In this document: positions 26,656 to 34,802 of the stretch, in pieces | Position numbering within the stretch: position 1 is the first letter of the stretch | Layout: each line of letters opens with the position of its first letter | Source of the DNA: Acidobacteriaceae bacterium | Lineage (GTDB): Bacteria; Acidobacteriota; Terriglobia; Terriglobales; Acidobacteriaceae | Direction of reading: 5' to 3' | Length of the DNA: 34,802 nt | Assembly: GCA_003166855.1 (NCBI GenBank) | Contig: PMUM01000146.1 | Coordinates: 1 to 34,802, forward strand | Translations under genes and position numbers: made by a program | Notes under the pieces: model-generated | What the model was told of the DNA's origin: nothing | Databases searched by the model: none | What the model saw: only the letters and a program-made list of their open reading frames with translations

Positions 26656-28623
26656 ATGACCATGTTCTGCCGCGTTCGTACCATGGGTTGTCTCACCGTG
26701 TTTCTTGCCAGCGCACTGTTCTTGGGATCTTCGGTGGCGCAGACAGCTCCATCCGCTGATTCTTTGCCGAACGAAACTCCGGCCAAACTCGAGCCGGTGA
26801 CGGAGAGCTTCGACTACGTCAAGCGGGATGTGATGATCCCAATGCGCGACGGGGTGAAGTTGCACACCGTCATTGTGATTCCCAAAGGGGCGAAGAACGC
26901 GCCTATCCTGCTGACGCGGACGCCTTATAACGCCAGCGCACAGCTGAGTCACGCGCAGAGTTCCCATCTCGGGCCCATTCTGAACGGCTATGACAATGCG
27001 GTGGAAGTGATTGTGGGAGGGGGCTACATCCGCGTGGTGCAGGACGTCCGCGGGAAGTACGGTTCGGAGGGCGACTACGTGATGACGCGGCCTCTGCACG
27101 GACCGCTGAATCCGACGGCGGTCGATCATGCAACCGACACCTATGACACGATCGACTGGCTGGTGAAGAATCTGCCGGAGAGCAATGGGAAGGTGGGCAT
27201 TCTCGGGATTTCGTACGACGGATTTCTGCCGCTGATGGCGCTGGTAAATCCGCACCCGGCTCTGAAAGTGTCGGTGCCGATGAATCCCATGGTGGATGGC
27301 TGGATGGGCGATGACTGGTTCCACAACGGCGCGTTTCGCCAACAGAACATCCCGTACATCTGGGAGCAGGAAGCGACGCGCGACAACAGCGCGCAGTGGT
27401 GGACCGATCATTTCGACGACTATGACGTTTACATGGAGGCGGGATCGGCAGGCGAACTAGGGCGGCGGCACGGGCTGGAGCAGGTCGGGTTCTGGCGCAA
27501 ATTGCTGGAGCATCCCAGCTACGATGCGTGGTGGCAGCAGCAGGCCATGGACAAGATTCTGGCCGCGCAGCCGTTGAAGGTGCCGGTGATGCTGGTCGAC
27601 AGCTTGTGGGATCAGGAAGACATTTACGGGGCGACGGCGGTGTACAGGGCCATCAAACCGAAGGATTCGAATAACGACAAGGTGTTTCTGGTAATGGGCC
27701 CGTGGCATCACGGGCAGGAGATTGGCGACGGCAGTTCGCTCGGCGCACTGAAGTTCAACAGCGATACGGGGCTTTATTTCCGTGAGAACATTCTGCGGCC
27801 GTTTCTCGATCAGTATTTGAAGGACGGCGCACCAAAGGCCGATGTGGCTCCAGTGACGGCGTTTGAGACGGGGACCAATACGTGGCGGCGGTTGTCATCG
27901 TGGCCAACGGGATGCGCCAGCGGGGGCGCGATCCGTCCGAAGCGGTTTTACTTGGAAGCGGGGCTGAAGGCGGGCTTCGAGGCTCCCAAGAGTGGGGACG
28001 CGGCTTTTGAGGAATATGTTTCTGATCCGGCTAAGCCGGTGCCTTATCGTGCGCGCCCGAGTCAGCCGGTGGGATACGGCGGACGGTTCACCTGGCCGCA
28101 GTGGCTGGTGGACGATCAGCGGGAAGCTTCAGGAAGACCGGACGTGCTGGCGTTTGCCTCGGATGTGTTGACGGAACCGGTGAAGATCAGCGGGCAGCCC
28201 GTAGTGAATCTGGTGGCATCTACTAGCGGGACCGATTCGGATTGGGTAGTGAAGGTGATTGATGTGTATCCGGATGAAGTGGCGACGCAGGAAGAGATGG
28301 GAGGGTATCAGTTGATGGTGTCGGCGGACATTTTCCGCGGACGGTATCGCGAGAGCCTGGAGACGGCGAAGGCGATCACGCCGGACAAGCCCCTGGTCTA
28401 TAAGTGGACGCTGCCGACGGCGAATCATGTGTTCTTGCCGGGACACAGAATCATGGTGCAGGTGCAGTCGAGTTGGTTCCCGCTGTATGACCGCAATCCG
28501 CAGACGTTTGTGCCGAATATTTTCTGGGCCAAGCCCGGGGATTATAAGAAGGCAACGCAGCGGGTGTTCCATTCATCCGATCAGGCGAGCTTCGTTGAGT
28601 TGCCTGTAGTCGAGACGCGGTGA
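26656..28623 (+). CDS. Secreted CocE/NonD-family (X-Pro dipeptidyl-peptidase S15-like) hydrolase
   Basis: MTMFCRVRTMGCLTVFLASALFLGSSVAQ leader; MIPMRDGVKLHTVIVIPKGAKNAPILLTRTPYNA; QDVRGKYGSEGDY; GKVGILGISYDGFLPLMAL nucleophile elbow; AAGGAAA upstream of ATG 26656. Confidence 0.9.
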   Translation: MTMFCRVRTMGCLTVFLASALFLGSSVAQTAPSADSLPNETPAKLEPVTESFDYVKRDVMIPMRDGVKLHTVIVIPKGAKNAPILLTRTPYNASAQLSHAQSSHLGPILNGYDNAVEVIVGGGYIRVVQDVRGKYGSEGDYVMTRPLHGPLNPTAVDHATDTYDTIDWLVKNLPESNGKVGILGISYDGFLPLMALVNPHPALKVSVPMNPMVDGWMGDDWFHNGAFRQQNIPYIWEQEATRDNSAQWWTDHFDDYDVYMEAGSAGELGRRHGLEQVGFWRKLLEHPSYDAWWQQQAMDKILAAQPLKVPVMLVDSLWDQEDIYGATAVYRAIKPKDSNNDKVFLVMGPWHHGQEIGDGSSLGALKFNSDTGLYFRENILRPFLDQYLKDGAPKADVAPVTAFETGTNTWRRLSSWPTGCASGGAIRPKRFYLEAGLKAGFEAPKSGDAAFEEYVSDPAKPVPYRARPSQPVGYGGRFTWPQWLVDDQREASGRPDVLAFASDVLTEPVKISGQPVVNLVASTSGTDSDWVVKVIDVYPDEVATQEEMGGYQLMVSADIFRGRYRESLETAKAITPDKPLVYKWTLPTANHVFLPGHRIMVQVQSSWFPLYDRNPQTFVPNIFWAKPGDYKKATQRVFHSSDQASFVELPVVETR

Positions 28624-29903
28624 GGAAATCAGAGTCGTTTATGAGATTTGCGTGGTACTTAGTGTGCGGGCTCTTGTTGCTGGTGCCCGCTTTGTTCGCG
28701 CAGGAGAAGCGGTTGTGGGTGTTGCGCGCGCCGGGGGAGATGGCCGAATATGATCCGGCGACCTTTGCGGCGAAGCAGACGGTCAAGGTTCCCGCCGAAG
28801 CAGTGCAGTCGCCGGAGAACATTTCGGTGAACCGGCTGGGGCAAATTCTGTTTGAGACTCCTGTATCGCTGCCACTTTCGGAGGACGACGCCAAGTCCGC
28901 GCACAAAATATGGTTTTGGAACGGGCACAGTGCGACGACGATCGATCAGGGGTTGAAGCGCGACCTGACCGCTGCAGGATCGAATCACGCGATCGCCGAA
29001 TCTTCGCCAGTGGCGTATCTGGCTGCCGACGGCGCGCATCTGTTCTGGTTTGCCAATGAGGCGCGGCGGCTGCAACGCGAGGGGGTCGACCTTTCCACTA
29101 CGACGACCTGGCAAGCGTGGCAAACCGACCTGAGCGGCGCGGGGCGGCAGGAACTGGCAACGGCGAAGTTTCCCGACTGCCGGTGTGCGACCGGGACGTG
29201 CGAGGACAGTTGTCCGTACGGAGTGGTCTGGACACCGGAGAACGGCGTGGAGAAGATGTTCCTGATGACGCAGCTCGTCGCGGGACAGACAGAAGCGGTA
29301 TACAAGTCGACCACGCGGTATCAGGCAGACGCTGGGAAGTGGACGGCCACGCCTTTGGCCGAGCCGTTGCAGCGTGTGCTGGACGCAGCGTCCGATGGCA
29401 CCGTCATGGTGGAGGCGATTCCAGATAAGGGCTGCTGCGGTTGGTCGAATGTGAGCAACGATCAGACGCTAGTGCTGGTGAACGGCAAGACGCGGACGAT
29501 TTTTGACGAACTGGAGACCTATAAGAATGCTGATTACGACGTGAGTTTCTACACCTCGAACGCGAAGCTGTCGCCAGAGTTGGGATCTGTGGCGATGACG
29601 ATTGTTTCGACTGGGCAGGTCAACAAAGCCATTCAGCTGACAGAATCGGGCGAGGCGAATCCTGAGGAGTTGCTGCGGATTCGTAAGGGCCTGACGGAAT
29701 TGCCGGCGGTGCAGGTGATGAGCATGCAGGAGGCTCCGGGCAAGGTTACGTTTCTGCCCCATGCGACGCTGGTGGGGTGGATCAGCGAGAAGGAAATTCT
29801 CATCGTCGAGGACCATGTGCTCGTGGCGTACAACGTGGGGACGGGTGCGCGGCGGAAGTCGACCGTGCGGGTGGAGGACGCGGGGAGGGTATTCCTGCGG
29901 TGA
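28620..29903 (+). CDS. Secreted hypothetical protein, beta-propeller-like
   Basis: Starts GTG overlapping upstream TGA (or ATG 28641: MRFAWYLVCGLLLLVPALFAQ); WVLRAPGEMAEYDPATFAAKQTVKVPAEAVQSPENISVN; Cys cluster CRCATGTCEDSC. Confidence 0.75.
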   Translation: MRKSESFMRFAWYLVCGLLLLVPALFAQEKRLWVLRAPGEMAEYDPATFAAKQTVKVPAEAVQSPENISVNRLGQILFETPVSLPLSEDDAKSAHKIWFWNGHSATTIDQGLKRDLTAAGSNHAIAESSPVAYLAADGAHLFWFANEARRLQREGVDLSTTTTWQAWQTDLSGAGRQELATAKFPDCRCATGTCEDSCPYGVVWTPENGVEKMFLMTQLVAGQTEAVYKSTTRYQADAGKWTATPLAEPLQRVLDAASDGTVMVEAIPDKGCCGWSNVSNDQTLVLVNGKTRTIFDELETYKNADYDVSFYTSNAKLSPELGSVAMTIVSTGQVNKAIQLTESGEANPEELLRIRKGLTELPAVQVMSMQEAPGKVTFLPHATLVGWISEKEILIVEDHVLVAYNVGTGARRKSTVRVEDAGRVFLR

Positions 29904-30713
29904 ATGCTGAGGAGGAGAACGATTCTTTCAGAGCGGTGTCTAATGCTGGTGATGAGACGATACGTCAGCCTAGCTATTTTCGGCGCGGTAGTCGCCAGCG
30001 CTATTCTTTCGGCGCAATCGGCCAAGCCTGCAACTCAAATTCGAACATTTCATGCTAGGGGAACAATTAGGGATTCCACCGGAGCCGCAGTCCGCGACGC
30101 CAAGGTTCATGTCACGTTCGAGAACGAAAAGCTTAGCGTGACGGTGCCGACGGATGAAGTGGGCAACTATGAAGTGGATCTCCCTCTCGGCGTCTACGCC
30201 ATGAGCGCTTTGGGTTCGCGGGCCTCCCTGTTTAGACCGTACCGTCGACCAGAGTTTCGTGTAATTTCTTCGATCAATATCACTCTGAACGTAACCCTTT
30301 TCCGCCTTCCGTCCGCTAGAGAAGGCTATTGTTGTCGGAACTCAGCGGTGAACGCGAGCAACGTTACCTACTATGACGGAGATTTCTTTTCGATTCCCTC
30401 GGAGGATGGAGTGCCCTTCCGTCTTTACGTCAGCTATGTAAAACGCGTTCGGTCCGATAACTACTACTACGACTACACTGGTGACGATGAACCTCCTTAT
30501 GAAGATTCCGTCTTCGTGGCGTACAACCTTTTTTCGTTGCATGCGGATTCAGTGCACTACGATATGGAAAACCGGAAGCTCGCGGCGATCGGCAACGTCG
30601 TAGTGGAGGATGAATCCGGACAACATCGTGCCTATTCCATGACCTTCCGGTTCGAGAACGGGCAGGCCATCCTGGTTCAAAGTAGCTCCACAATTCCTTC
30701 GGACCAACACTAA
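29904..30713 (+). CDS. Secreted protein with carboxypeptidase-regulatory-like domain and LptA/OstA-like C-terminal segment
   Basis: GTIRDSTGAAVRDAKVHVTFENEKLSVTVPTDEVGNYEVDLPLGVY; C-terminus LHADSVHYDMENRKLAAIGNVVVEDESGQHRAYSMTFRFENGQ. Confidence 0.65.
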   Translation: MLRRRTILSERCLMLVMRRYVSLAIFGAVVASAILSAQSAKPATQIRTFHARGTIRDSTGAAVRDAKVHVTFENEKLSVTVPTDEVGNYEVDLPLGVYAMSALGSRASLFRPYRRPEFRVISSINITLNVTLFRLPSAREGYCCRNSAVNASNVTYYDGDFFSIPSEDGVPFRLYVSYVKRVRSDNYYYDYTGDDEPPYEDSVFVAYNLFSLHADSVHYDMENRKLAAIGNVVVEDESGQHRAYSMTFRFENGQAILVQSSSTIPSDQH

Positions 30714-32140
30714 GCGACCGCGCGGGCTCTTTTCCTCTGCCCCGCGCGATATACCATCCACCCCAGCAGATTGGCTCCCAGCACAACGCCGGCGATCTTC
30801 AGCGAATAGCGCCATGAACTGTCGACGCCGATGACAGGAAAGATTGACAGCACTACGAACAGCAGAGTTACCAGCAATCCGGATGCGGCAGCCAGGCGCA
30901 CCCACAGCGGGGGACGCAGACCGCGCGTCTTCGGCGAAAAGACAGGGATCGCGAAGAGCGCCAGGTAGGCGATCCCGTAGAAGGTGAAACTCCACGTAAG
31001 CAGGAGTTCGTAGGATTCCTGCTGGCCAACCCCGATCAGTGCGGCCAATGCCACAATCAGGGTCGCGGCTCCAAGGAACAAGACCGAGTTGATCGGAGTT
31101 TTGTAGCGGGGATGCAGGCGAGAGAACCATTCCGGCAGAAGATGGTCCCAGCCCGCAACCATGGGCAGCCGCGTGCTCACAGTGAAGAAGACGCAGAAGG
31201 TGGCCAAGTAATAGATCAGCAGAAACACCACGGCTGGAGGCAGCGCGATGTGCGTGAGACCGAAGGCGTCGAGCCCGCGGCTCAGCGCCTGGGGAATGGG
31301 TGCGACCACGTCCTCGGCCGATGGCGGGACGAAAGCCAGAATGGCGCTGGTAGCGAGGATGTAGATCAGGGCGATGATGGGGCCCGTCACCAGAACGGAA
31401 CGCGGCAGATGGCGCTTTGGATCGCGGCACTCTCCCGCGAATACGGCCACGTACTCGAAGCCAGTGAGAGCGCCGAACGTCATTTTGCTGAAGACACTCA
31501 CTCCGAACAAAGTTAAGGGTGGGGCAACTAGACGAAAGGGATGGTATTCCGCCAGCGTTCCGTTCCAGCGATTTAAAAATGGCAGCGCGATGAGCACGGC
31601 GATGGTGAGGAGGAAGACGGCGCTGCCCACGTTGTTAATCCACTTGCCGATTCCGAGGCCGAGGCCGGCGATGCACATGGTCGTGGCGATGACGGCGAAC
31701 GAGGCGAGCACGATCATCCATTTGCTCGACGCGATCCAGGCTGCTCCAGGAATTACGTAGGACGCGAACGAGACGGTGAGCAGTCCGCCCAGGCCGACGT
31801 ACAAGATCACATACAGCCAAAGATTCCAGGCGACGAGAAATCCGATCTGGTCATTGAAGGCGATCCGCGCCCACTCGTAGAGTCCGCCTTCGACTGGGAG
31901 CAGGCGGCTCATGTGGATCACGACCAGTGCTTGGGGCACAAAGAAAAATGCGATGGCGCAGAGCCAGTAGACGACGTGAGAGGAGCCCGCTTTGACCGCC
32001 GTGCCGATGTAATCAGCCACGATGATGATCAGGAGTTGGGCGAGGACCAGGTCGAACAGGCCGAGTTCTTTGCGCAGGGCGGCACTGTGGGCCTGTACGG
32101 CCTCTGCCGGTTTCAGGGACGGGTTGTCGGAGGTAGACAA
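30710..32140 (-). CDS. APC-family amino acid/polyamine permease
   Basis: ELGLFDLVLAQLLIIIVADYIGTAVKAG; SRLLPVEGGLYEWARIAFNDQIGFLVAWNLWLYV; FGALTGFEYVAVFAGECRDPKRHLPRSVLV; start uncertain (TTG 32140 or TTG 32200). Confidence 0.88.
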   Translation of the reverse strand: MSTSDNPSLKPAEAVQAHSAALRKELGLFDLVLAQLLIIIVADYIGTAVKAGSSHVVYWLCAIAFFFVPQALVVIHMSRLLPVEGGLYEWARIAFNDQIGFLVAWNLWLYVILYVGLGGLLTVSFASYVIPGAAWIASSKWMIVLASFAVIATTMCIAGLGLGIGKWINNVGSAVFLLTIAVLIALPFLNRWNGTLAEYHPFRLVAPPLTLFGVSVFSKMTFGALTGFEYVAVFAGECRDPKRHLPRSVLVTGPIIALIYILATSAILAFVPPSAEDVVAPIPQALSRGLDAFGLTHIALPPAVVFLLIYYLATFCVFFTVSTRLPMVAGWDHLLPEWFSRLHPRYKTPINSVLFLGAATLIVALAALIGVGQQESYELLLTWSFTFYGIAYLALFAIPVFSPKTRGLRPPLWVRLAAASGLLVTLLFVVLSIFPVIGVDSSWRYSLKIAGVVLGANLLGWMVYRAGQRKRARAVA

Positions 32141-32172
32141 GTTTGAACGATCTCGACCAGGGAAATCAAAAT

Positions 32173-32212
32173 CCCCACCCCGTCGCGAAAGGCGCGACAA
32201 GGGTGGGGCACC
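32173..32212. repeat. Dispersed hairpin repeat CCCCACCCCGTCGCGAAAGGCGCGACAAGGGTGGGG
   Basis: CCCCACCC/GGGTGGGG outer arms and GTCGCG/CGCGAC inner arms. Confidence 0.7.
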
Positions 32213-32217
32213 CTCGG

Positions 32218-33807
32218 TTACTTCTTTGCTGCTTGCACTGCCGGCTTCAGCAGCAGGTCTTGATAGTCGAAGCTGAAATCCGCCAGCGGTGAGACTGCGG
32301 CCATTCTCGCGCTGTCGATCGAGCCGTCGGGGTTCAGTGAGAATGTGACGAAGGCGTCTTCGATCGTGCGCACGCGCCAGTGCGCTTTGAACGTATCATG
32401 TTGCCAGTGTTGCAGGTCGCCGATCATCGTCGGGGTGTGATCGAAGGTGATGACTAGGCCGCCATTTTCCATACGGATGGTGATCGGTCCGTACCATGCG
32501 TCGTTGTAGACGCCGGCATATTTTTCGAGGGGCAGGGAGGGCTTGGAATTGACGTCGCGAGATCCCTCGGCTTTCTTCATAGTCTCGGCGGCGTCTTTTT
32601 CCTCAGTATCTTTGAGAGTCTTGTAAGCCGCGATCCAGTCGGTGGGCGCCAGATGAAAATAATGATCCAGCACGTGATAGAGGATGGAATCGAAGGCGCC
32701 GCCTTCTTCAGCGTTGGTGAGGACGACGACTCCGAGATTCTCTTCAGGCACGAGCATGACGCGCGACACGAAGCCGCCGACTCCCCCCGTGTGTCCGACA
32801 AGCTTGCGGCCGTGATAATCGCGCAGTCCCCAGCCCAGTGCGTAATCGGCGAAGTTGGCCTTCAGACCGGCGAGCGGCGGTGGAGGATCGCCAATCGGAA
32901 GAATGGTCTGGGCGGACCACATTTCTTTCGAACGCTGCTCGGTGAACAGATGGCCGTCATGGTCGACAAATTTCCCGCGGTTCAGTTGCAGTTGCACCCA
33001 CTTCGCCATGTCAGTGGCGCAGGAGTTGATGGCGCCTGCGGGGCCGGCATTGTCTAAGTCTCCGAAGGGAATCACTTGCAGCTTGCCGTCGACGTTGGAA
33101 TGCGGGAAGGCGTAGTCGTCGCCGGGTTTGAAGGCCTGGTTGCTGACGTTGGAGTGGTTCATGCCAAGCGGCGCGAAGATGTGCTGGCGAATGTAGTCGT
33201 CCCACGTAGTGCCAGTGACAGCGGGAATGATCTGCCCTGCGGTCATATAAAGAAGGTTGTCGTAGGCGTACTGACTGCGGAAGCTGGACGCGGGTTTCAT
33301 GAAGCGCAGCTTGTAGATGACTTCTTCGCGCGTGTAGGTGGAGTGCGGCCAGAAAAGCAGATCGCCTTCGCCGAGTCCCATGCCGCTGCGGTGGGTGAGC
33401 AGGTCGCGGATGGTCATCTCGTGCGAGACGTAGGGGTCGTACATGACGAAGCCGGGGAGGCGCTGGTAGACGGGATCGTCCCATGAGAGCTTGCCTTCAT
33501 CGACGAGCGTAGCGAGAGCGGCGGTGGTGAACGCCTTGGTATTCGAGCCGATACCGAACATGGTGTATTCGTCGACCGGCGTGCCGTCGCCCAACTTGCG
33601 GATTCCGTAGCCTTTGGCGACGACCACCTTGCCGTCCTTCACGATGGCAACAGCCATCCCGGGGACGTCGAAGGTCTTCATCGACGAGGCGACGTAGGCG
33701 TCAAGGTCGGCTGGAGGGGCAGTTGGAGACTGGGCCAACGCCGAATCCACAACTGTCAGAACAATGAAGAAGAGAAGTGCGAACGCCTTTAAGCAGGTTC
33801 GTAGCAT
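32218..33807 (-). CDS. Secreted serine hydrolase, beta-lactamase class C/AmpC-like family with C-terminal domain (DUF3471-like)
   Basis: MLRTCLKAFALLFFIVLTVVDSALAQ leader; SxxK motif GIGSNTKAFTT, RDLLTHRSGMG, GHTGGVGG; start at ATG 33807. Confidence 0.9.
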   Translation of the reverse strand: MLRTCLKAFALLFFIVLTVVDSALAQSPTAPPADLDAYVASSMKTFDVPGMAVAIVKDGKVVVAKGYGIRKLGDGTPVDEYTMFGIGSNTKAFTTAALATLVDEGKLSWDDPVYQRLPGFVMYDPYVSHEMTIRDLLTHRSGMGLGEGDLLFWPHSTYTREEVIYKLRFMKPASSFRSQYAYDNLLYMTAGQIIPAVTGTTWDDYIRQHIFAPLGMNHSNVSNQAFKPGDDYAFPHSNVDGKLQVIPFGDLDNAGPAGAINSCATDMAKWVQLQLNRGKFVDHDGHLFTEQRSKEMWSAQTILPIGDPPPPLAGLKANFADYALGWGLRDYHGRKLVGHTGGVGGFVSRVMLVPEENLGVVVLTNAEEGGAFDSILYHVLDHYFHLAPTDWIAAYKTLKDTEEKDAAETMKKAEGSRDVNSKPSLPLEKYAGVYNDAWYGPITIRMENGGLVITFDHTPTMIGDLQHWQHDTFKAHWRVRTIEDAFVTFSLNPDGSIDSARMAAVSPLADFSFDYQDLLLKPAVQAAKK

Positions 33808-33943
33808 GTGTCTCTCCGGATGATGATCACGTGCGAGAATTGCGACGCGGAGATTAGAACACAGAATCGGCACGCGGCGGCTGTGTCTCGCCTGAAGGTC
33901 TGCTGTACAAACGCATCGGCTTCGTATACAAACTCTGAAAGCG

Positions 33944-34802
33944 GTGTGTGGCGCGTCGTTTCGGGGGCCCAAATCCTTGTATCTCAAGCCGAAAACACTG
34001 GATGAGGCAGTTTCTCTGCTGGCTTCTCCGGGCGGACAGATTCTGGCCGGAGGAACGGATTTTTATCCGGCGCTGGGCGAGCGGTTGCCGCGGGGGCACG
34101 TCGTCGACATTACCGCGCTGGGTGAGATTCGGGGCATCTCCACCGAGAAGGAATGGATTCGGATCGGTGGGCTGACTACCTGGAGCGAGGTGATTCGCGC
34201 TCGGTTGCCGCGCTGTTTTGATGTTTTCAAAGCGGCGGCGCGGGAAGTAGGGTCGGTACAGATTCAGAATCGCGGCACGGTGGCGGGGAACTTGTGCAAC
34301 GCGTCTCCGGCCGCAGATGGTGTTCCGCCTTTGCTGGCGCTGGATGCCGAGGTGGAGTTGGCTTCTGCGGCGGGAACACGGCGCATGCCGCTCGCTGAGT
34401 TTCTTGCCGGAAATCGGAAGACATTGCGGCGTCCGGATGAGATTCTGGCGGCGGTGCTGGTTCCGCGGCGCATGGAGGATGCTGCATCGTCTTTTCTGAA
34501 ACTCGGAGCGCGGCGGTATCTGGTGATCTCCATTTCGATGGTTGCCGTGGTGGTGCAAGTCGATGACGCGAGACGTGTGGCCCAGGCCCACATCGCTGTC
34601 CGATCGTGTTCCGCCACAGCACGGCGATTGAAGGATTTGGAAAAGGATTTAGTCGGTCTGCCATCGAAGACGGGAATTAGTGGGGCTGTGAGAGCGGAGC
34701 ATCTGCAGGTTCTTTCCCCGATTGACGACATGCGCGCAACGGCCGACTACCGGCGCGATGCGTCGTTGACCCTCGTGCAGCGCGCGCTGGAAGCTTGCGT
34801 GG
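33944..34802 (+). CDS. FAD-binding (medium) subunit of xanthine dehydrogenase/CO-dehydrogenase-type molybdenum hydroxylase, partial
   Basis: Translated directly (not in ORF track): LYLKPKTLDEAVSLLASPGGQILAGGTDFYPALGERLPRGHVVDITALGEIRGI...GSVQIQNRGTVAGNLCNASPAADGVPPLLALDAEV; start GTG 33944 or TTG 33977; runs off window. Confidence 0.85.
   Translation, partial: MCGASFRGPKSLYLKPKTLDEAVSLLASPGGQILAGGTDFYPALGERLPRGHVVDITALGEIRGISTEKEWIRIGGLTTWSEVIRARLPRCFDVFKAAAREVGSVQIQNRGTVAGNLCNASPAADGVPPLLALDAEVELASAAGTRRMPLAEFLAGNRKTLRRPDEILAAVLVPRRMEDAASSFLKLGARRYLVISISMVAVVVQVDDARRVAQAHIAVRSCSATARRLKDLEKDLVGLPSKTGISGAVRAEHLQVLSPIDDMRATADYRRDASLTLVQRALEACV

Overview
The window looks like ordinary chromosome from an Acidobacteriota-like (Terriglobia-type) bacterium; the taxon is an inference from gene content and repeat style. 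Left to right: (1) a partial aldo/keto reductase; (2) a minus-strand complex I cluster ordered nuoA-[PH-like gene]-nuoC-D-H-J-K-L-M-N, with no nuoB, E, F, G or I in the window; (3) a scarred accessory stretch (11.5-16.4 kb) with a truncated molybdopterin-oxidase C-terminus abutting a frameshifted LolA-like gene, a DoxX-like gene, a small RHH-like gene with an operator-like palindrome, a Crp/Fnr regulator and a decayed GNAT gene; (4) lysS, probably starting at TTG; (5) a continuous minus-strand block at 18.1-25.2 kb that reads as an Rrf2-controlled sulfur module (Rrf2 regulator, SsuA/B/C-type ABC importer, outer-membrane porin, sulfite-oxidase-family molybdoenzyme, mono-heme cytochrome c); (6) a PP2C phosphatase; (7) a three-gene plus-strand unit (CocE/NonD-type hydrolase, secreted propeller-like protein, carboxypeptidase-regulatory plus LptA/OstA-like protein); (8) an APC transporter, a beta-lactamase-family serine hydrolase and a partial FAD subunit of a xanthine-dehydrogenase-type enzyme. 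Several families of short hairpin-forming dispersed repeats sit at gene borders. No CRISPR array, transposase, rRNA or tRNA was recognised. The most interesting items are the sulfur module with its candidate operator, the reduced nuo cluster with its inter-gene TAGCT-type hairpins, and the gene-fusion scar near 12.5 kb.
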